A DNA stretch of 64,000 nucleotides, from contig DATAZY010000014.1 in assembly GCA_036271795.1 (NCBI GenBank), forward strand, positions 1 through 64,000. Direction: 5' to 3'. Source of the DNA: Galbitalea sp036271795 (GTDB taxonomy: Bacteria; Actinomycetota; Actinomycetes; Actinomycetales; Microbacteriaceae). Below, piece by piece: positions 60,513-64,000 of this stretch. Position numbers and translations under genes: made by a program. The first letter of the stretch is position 1, and each line of letters starts with the position of its first letter. The notes under the pieces were generated by a model. That model was given only the letters and a program-made list of their open reading frames with translations, searched no databases and had not been told where the DNA came from.

Positions 60513-60550
60513 AAACGGCGGCTCCGGGCATCCCCGGGCCGCCGTTTTTT
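60513..60550 (+). terminator. Rho-independent terminator of the rpsF operon
   Basis: AACGGCGGC and GCCGCCGTT form the outer stem, with an inner CCGGG/CCCGG stem, followed by a T-tract ending at 60550. Confidence 0.95.
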
Positions 60551-60951
60551 GCGTCTTTGTCGGAACTTTTGTACACAGGTGCGTTTGTCAAGAGCTAACT
60601 CTCAAGCGGCACTCTAAGCCTGTTTCTACACACACGGTGTGGACGGAAGAAAAGCTGGTCAGAGCCGCTATAGCTGAGAATATTGGTGCTGAGTGCACAT
60701 CTGTATCCACAGGTTGCCCACACGGACCTCGGCGTTTCTCGCCAGTTGTGCACACGCCCATACACAGGTGTGTTTGTGGGATTACCGGCTTCTTCTTACT
60801 GTTGGCGACACGACAGGATGTCGGCCTCCCGGGTAGTGGCCCCGCATTCGTGCGTGTCGTGGGTCGCGGATACCTTTTTCGCGACTAGACAGACTCAGAG
60901 CGAGCAGAACTATTCAACGACAGAGCTATTCAAAGTAGCGAGAGGTTTCCA
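60551..60951. promoter_or_regulatory. Long dnaB leader with a cluster of DnaA-box-like sites
   Basis: 401 bp without a credible gene before dnaB. Nonamers one base off TTRTCCACA lie at 60569-60577 (TTGTACACA), 60703-60711 (GTATCCACA), 60714-60722 (TTGCCCACA) and 60746-60754 (TTGTGCACA). A 17-bp element TACACAGGTGCGTTTGT (60572-60588) recurs with one change at 60761-60777. The dnaB promoter must lie here. Confidence 0.55.
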
Positions 60952-62334
60952 TTGTCCATTGCTCACCTAGGCCTGGCCGGTGAAACCCGGGGCGAATCCC
61001 GGGAGTCCCGCCAGGGCGATCGCATACCTCCACACGATCTGCTCGCGGAGCAGAGCGCGATCGGCGGCATGCTGCTGAGCAAAGATGCGGTAGCGGATGT
61101 CATTGAAAATGTTCGCGGCGTGGATTTCTACATTCCCAAGCACGAGATCATCTTCGATGCGATTCTCGGTCTCTACTCCCATGGTGAGCCCACCGATGTC
61201 ATCGCCGTCACCGACGAACTGACCAAGTCGGGCGAGATCACCCGGGCGGGCGGTGCGGAGTACCTGCACACGCTGACCGGCCTGGTGCCGACCGCCGCGA
61301 ACGCCGGCTTTTATTCGACCATCGTCGCCGAAAAGGCAGTCCTCCGCCGGCTCGTCGAGGCCGGCACCCGCATCGTTCAGATGGGCTACGCCAGCGAGGG
61401 CGAAGTCGTTGACCTGGTGAACAACGCGCAAGCGGAGATCTACGGGGTCACGGGCGGCGTCGAGAGCGAGGACTACATCCCGCTCATTGAGGCGATTACC
61501 GCTGCCACCGACGAGATCGAAGCCGCGGCCGGCCGGGATGGCGCGATGGTCGGCGTTCCGACCGGGTTCGCGGAACTCGACGCGCTTACCAACGGCCTGC
61601 ACCCCGGCCAGCTGATTATTCTCGCGGCGCGCCCCGCGATCGGTAAGTCGACGCTCGCGCTCGACTTCGCACGGGCCGCTGCCGTGCACCACGACATGCC
61701 CACGATCGTGTTCTCGCTCGAAATGGGTCGCAGTGAGATCGCCATGCGGTTGCTGTCGGCCGAAGCATCCGTGCCACTGCAGTCGATGCGCAAGGGCACA
61801 GTTCACATGCAGGACTGGACAAAGCTGGCAAGCGTTCGCGGCCAGATCGCGGATGCTCCGCTTTACATCGACGACAGCCCGAACATGACTCTTGTGGAGA
61901 TCCGCGCAAAGTGCCGCAGACTCAAGCAGAAGGTCGGACTGAAGATGGTCGTCATCGACTACCTGCAGCTCATGACGAGCGGCAAGAAGGTCGAGTCGCG
62001 CCAGCAGGAGGTCAGCGAATTCTCTCGCGCGCTCAAGCTCCTGGCGAAGGAGATCGGTGTCCCGGTCATCGCGATCAGCCAGTTGAACCGTGGGCCGGAG
62101 CAGCGGGCGGACAAGAAACCGGCTCTCTCCGACCTCCGTGAGTCGGGGTCTCTCGAGCAGGATGCCGACATGGTGATCCTGCTCCACCGCGAGAGCGCCT
62201 ACGAGAAAGACAGTCCTCGTGCGGGCGAGGCAGACCTCATCATCGCCAAGCACCGCAACGGCCCGACCGACACCATCACGGTCGGCTTCCACGGCCATTT
62301 CTCCCGCTTCGTCGACCTGCCGCCAGGGTCGTAG
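60952..62334 (+). CDS. dnaB: Replicative DNA helicase DnaB
   Basis: 460-aa hexameric helicase. The N-terminal collar domain begins HDLLAEQSAIGGMLLS and the RecA-like motor has Walker A ARPAIGKST (226-234), FSLEMGRSEI and Walker B VVIDYLQLM, with the C-terminal HRNGPTDT arginine-finger region. The start is TTG at 60952 with GAGAGG upstream. No intein interrupts it. It is probably loaded by the DciA homologue in this window. Confidence 0.97.
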   Translation: MSIAHLGLAGETRGESRESRQGDRIPPHDLLAEQSAIGGMLLSKDAVADVIENVRGVDFYIPKHEIIFDAILGLYSHGEPTDVIAVTDELTKSGEITRAGGAEYLHTLTGLVPTAANAGFYSTIVAEKAVLRRLVEAGTRIVQMGYASEGEVVDLVNNAQAEIYGVTGGVESEDYIPLIEAITAATDEIEAAAGRDGAMVGVPTGFAELDALTNGLHPGQLIILAARPAIGKSTLALDFARAAAVHHDMPTIVFSLEMGRSEIAMRLLSAEASVPLQSMRKGTVHMQDWTKLASVRGQIADAPLYIDDSPNMTLVEIRAKCRRLKQKVGLKMVVIDYLQLMTSGKKVESRQQEVSEFSRALKLLAKEIGVPVIAISQLNRGPEQRADKKPALSDLRESGSLEQDADMVILLHRESAYEKDSPRAGEADLIIAKHRNGPTDTITVGFHGHFSRFVDLPPGS

Positions 62335-62391
62335 GCCAGGGCCACAGCGGCCCGGCGGGGCCCCAGGAATCCGCAGGTAAACTAAGTTGCG

Positions 62392-63039
62392 ATGGCCAGC
62401 TCCGTATACACAGCAGAGGATGCGGCCTATTGGTACGCGCCGCTTGCCCGCGCGGTTCCCGCGGCGGCACTCGCCTGCGTCATCACGTTCGCGGGCGGTT
62501 TCTACACGCCGGAGTATGGCCTGGCAAGCTTTGGCGGGTACGCCATCGTAATCGGCGTGCTTGGAGGCGTTCTTAGCTTCATCAGATTTCCCGGCGGTGT
62601 CCTTCGCACTGTGTTCCTGATCCAGGCGATCGTGTCCGTGGCCGCGGGAGTCGCCGCCCTGATCGGCATGCACGGCGGCCTGCCGGTGCTCCTTGTCGTT
62701 GTCGCGCTGTGGGGAATCATCGCCGGATTCCTCGAGTTGTATGCAGGCGTTCGATCCCGCGGAAAGCGAGCCGTTGCGCGCGACTGGATCTTCATCGGCG
62801 CGCTCACCGTGCTGTTTGCCGTTGTATGCCTGGTGATCCCTCCCGGCTACGTGCAGCACTATAACGCGCCGGGCGACGGCGGATCGCGCATCCTGAACGC
62901 CTCAGTCATGGTGGTCGGCGCGATGGGAATTTACGGTGCAGTTGTCGCCGTGTATCTGGCGATTGCGGGGTTCTCGCTGCGTTTCGGCGCGACCGCGAAC
63001 GATGAAGATGTGGCAAGCAAAGACGGAGCTGCCTCGTGA
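62392..63039 (+). CDS. DUF308-like membrane protein
   Basis: 215-aa protein with about six membrane helices between residues 17 and 195 and short polar ends. The Gly/Ala-rich helices and a central GIIAGFLELYAGVRSR segment resemble HdeD/DUF308-type proteins of unknown function. It overlaps the next gene by 4 bp (GTGA). Confidence 0.75.
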   Translation: MASSVYTAEDAAYWYAPLARAVPAAALACVITFAGGFYTPEYGLASFGGYAIVIGVLGGVLSFIRFPGGVLRTVFLIQAIVSVAAGVAALIGMHGGLPVLLVVVALWGIIAGFLELYAGVRSRGKRAVARDWIFIGALTVLFAVVCLVIPPGYVQHYNAPGDGGSRILNASVMVVGAMGIYGAVVAVYLAIAGFSLRFGATANDEDVASKDGAAS

Positions 63040-63293
63040 CCAACCCAACCCCGACACCACCGAGTCGGCGTGACCGGTTTCGACCAGTCGAACTGCTTGT
63101 CATGGCCGGCGGTGTTGCCATTTTCGTCGGCCTCGTCGTCGCGGGGTCGATTCGCGACATCGAGACGGGCGCGATTTTCGCCGGAATAGCGTTCATCGTG
63201 TCGCTGGTGGTGCTGGCCACTCTCGCGATCACGACCCGGCCAGATGCCGAGGAGCGCCGCGACATCGATGACCAGGATCGCTCCGGACACTAG
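63036..63293 (+). CDS. Small two-helix membrane protein
   Basis: 85-aa protein starting at GTG with a Pro/Thr-rich cytoplasmic end, two hydrophobic helices (about residues 20-40 and 46-66) and an acidic tail (DAEERRDIDDQDRSGH). It is coupled to the preceding membrane protein gene. I do not recognise a family. Confidence 0.75.
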   Translation: MTNPTPTPPSRRDRFRPVELLVMAGGVAIFVGLVVAGSIRDIETGAIFAGIAFIVSLVVLATLAITTRPDAEERRDIDDQDRSGH

Positions 63294-63302
63294 CTCGGCG
63301 GG

Positions 63303-64000
63303 CTAGTCGTCGAGGTAGTCGACCAGTTCGCTCGCCAGGCCGACATACGCGCGCGGAGTCAGCTCGCGCAGGCGCGCTTTGGCTCCCGCGCCGATGTCGA
63401 GGCCGTCGATGAATGCCACGAGGTCTTTCTGGTCGATCCGCTTGCCCCGAGTCAGTTCCCTCAGCATCGCGTACGGATCTGCGATCGAACTCCGGCCGGC
63501 GGTGACTTCAGCCCGGATGACCGTCTGGATCGCTTCGCCGAGGATTTCCCAGTTGGAGTCGAGGTCGGCATCCAATTTCGCCCGGTCGACAGCGATCTCG
63601 CCGAGCCCGCGCGCGACGTTGTCGAGAGCAAGCAGCGAATGACCGATCGCGACGCCGACGTTGCGCTGGGTCGTTGAATCGGTCAGGTCGCGCTGGAGCC
63701 GCGACGTCACGAGGGTCACGGACAGGGAGTCGAGGAGAGCGCTCGACAACTCGAAGTTCGCCTCCGCGTTCTCGAACCGGATCGGGTTGATCTTGTGCGG
63801 CATGGTGGATGACCCGGTCGCGCCGGCTTGCGGGATCTGGGTGAGATAGCCCATCGAGATATACGTCCAGATATCCGTGCACAGGTTGTGCAGGACGCGG
63901 TTGGCGTGGCTGATCCGGGAGTAAAGCTCGGCCTGCCAGTCGTGCGGTTCGATCTGGGTCGTCAGCGGATTCCAGTCGAGCCCGAGCGAGAGCACGAATT
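63303..64000 (-). CDS. purB: Adenylosuccinate lyase (3' part, cut by the window edge)
   Basis: The C-terminal 232 residues of PurB, whose start lies beyond the window. The fumarase/aspartase signature GSSTMPHKINPIRFENAEAN is intact, with the flexible catalytic serine loop, and the C-terminal helical domain follows to YLDD. It cleaves adenylosuccinate and SAICAR in purine synthesis. It is convergent with the two small membrane proteins. Confidence 0.95.
   Translation of the reverse strand, partial: FVLSLGLDWNPLTTQIEPHDWQAELYSRISHANRVLHNLCTDIWTYISMGYLTQIPQAGATGSSTMPHKINPIRFENAEANFELSSALLDSLSVTLVTSRLQRDLTDSTTQRNVGVAIGHSLLALDNVARGLGEIAVDRAKLDADLDSNWEILGEAIQTVIRAEVTAGRSSIADPYAMLRELTRGKRIDQKDLVAFIDGLDIGAGAKARLRELTPRAYVGLASELVDYLDD

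Noticed and set aside
60683..60970. A 95-codon frame in the dnaB leader
   Set aside because: No ribosome site, low coding bias, Cys/His/Trp-rich composition, and it runs into the dnaB start.
60952..62334. Intein in dnaB (and in gyrA/gyrB)
   Set aside because: The helicase and gyrase motifs are contiguous and the lengths are normal.
60967..62859. A 630-codon open frame on the minus strand opposite dnaB
   Set aside because: It mirrors the codon bias of dnaB and has no ribosome site, no domain and Arg/Asp-rich composition typical of antisense frames in GC-rich DNA.
1..64000. CRISPR arrays, insertion sequences, prophage genes
   Set aside because: No regularly spaced repeats, transposase, integrase or phage structural genes were seen on either strand.

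Overview
The window is GC-rich chromosomal DNA around the replication origin of an actinobacterium. The gene set points to the family Microbacteriaceae or a close relative: crgA, class E sortase, a DUF3566 gene behind gyrA, inositol-phosphate synthase, the fhaA-fhaB-pstP-rodA-pbpA-pknA-pknB operon, and the DUF6049-murJ pair. The family assignment is inference from gene content, not from a search. I see no insertion sequence, prophage or CRISPR array.

Left arm (1-14.3 kb), accessory. A type III polyketide synthase, an ICMT-like methyltransferase and an FAD hydroxylase lie in the order of the Streptomyces srsA-srsB-srsC phenolic-lipid operon, but a PadR-HAAS regulator pair on the other strand separates the third gene. 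Next come a secreted sedolisin (S53) divergent from a PrsW-type membrane protease, a small ClgR-like regulator, a histidine phosphatase, lipoproteins, a uracil-DNA glycosylase-like protein, a SetA/B-like exporter, and a DHFR-like/DGPF/ECF42 sigma operon.

Cell envelope block (14.6-31.3 kb). A tRNA-Leu gene precedes the seven-gene FHA/PP2C/RodA/PbpA/PknA/PknB operon for growth and division. It is followed by a 53-aa membrane protein plus class E sortase, crgA, a pair of zinc-finger rhomboids (one apparently catalytically dead), cyclophilin, a septum-formation lipoprotein, and tRNA-Ala and tRNA-Ile next to gyrA.

Origin core (31.3-47 kb). gyrA, gyrB, dciA, recF, gnd, dnaN and dnaA run leftward; rpmH, rnpA, yidD, yidC, khpB/jag, rsmG, parA and parB run rightward. 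DnaA boxes lie on both sides of dnaA, and two parS-like sites lie by rsmG and parA.

Right arm (47-64 kb). ddl, an aminotransferase, trxA, trxB, murJ, DUF6049, the CCA-adding enzyme, a lipoprotein, inositol-phosphate synthase, the rpsF-ssb-rpsR-rplI operon, dnaB and the 3' part of purB. Most genes are tightly packed, with 1-4 bp stop/start overlaps that imply translational coupling.

The signals I find most worth a second look are the interrupted srs-like locus, a cluster of near-consensus DnaA boxes upstream of dnaB, a 49-bp duplicated 3' half of tRNA-Ala, the active/pseudo rhomboid pair, and a parS-like site spanning the parA start codon.
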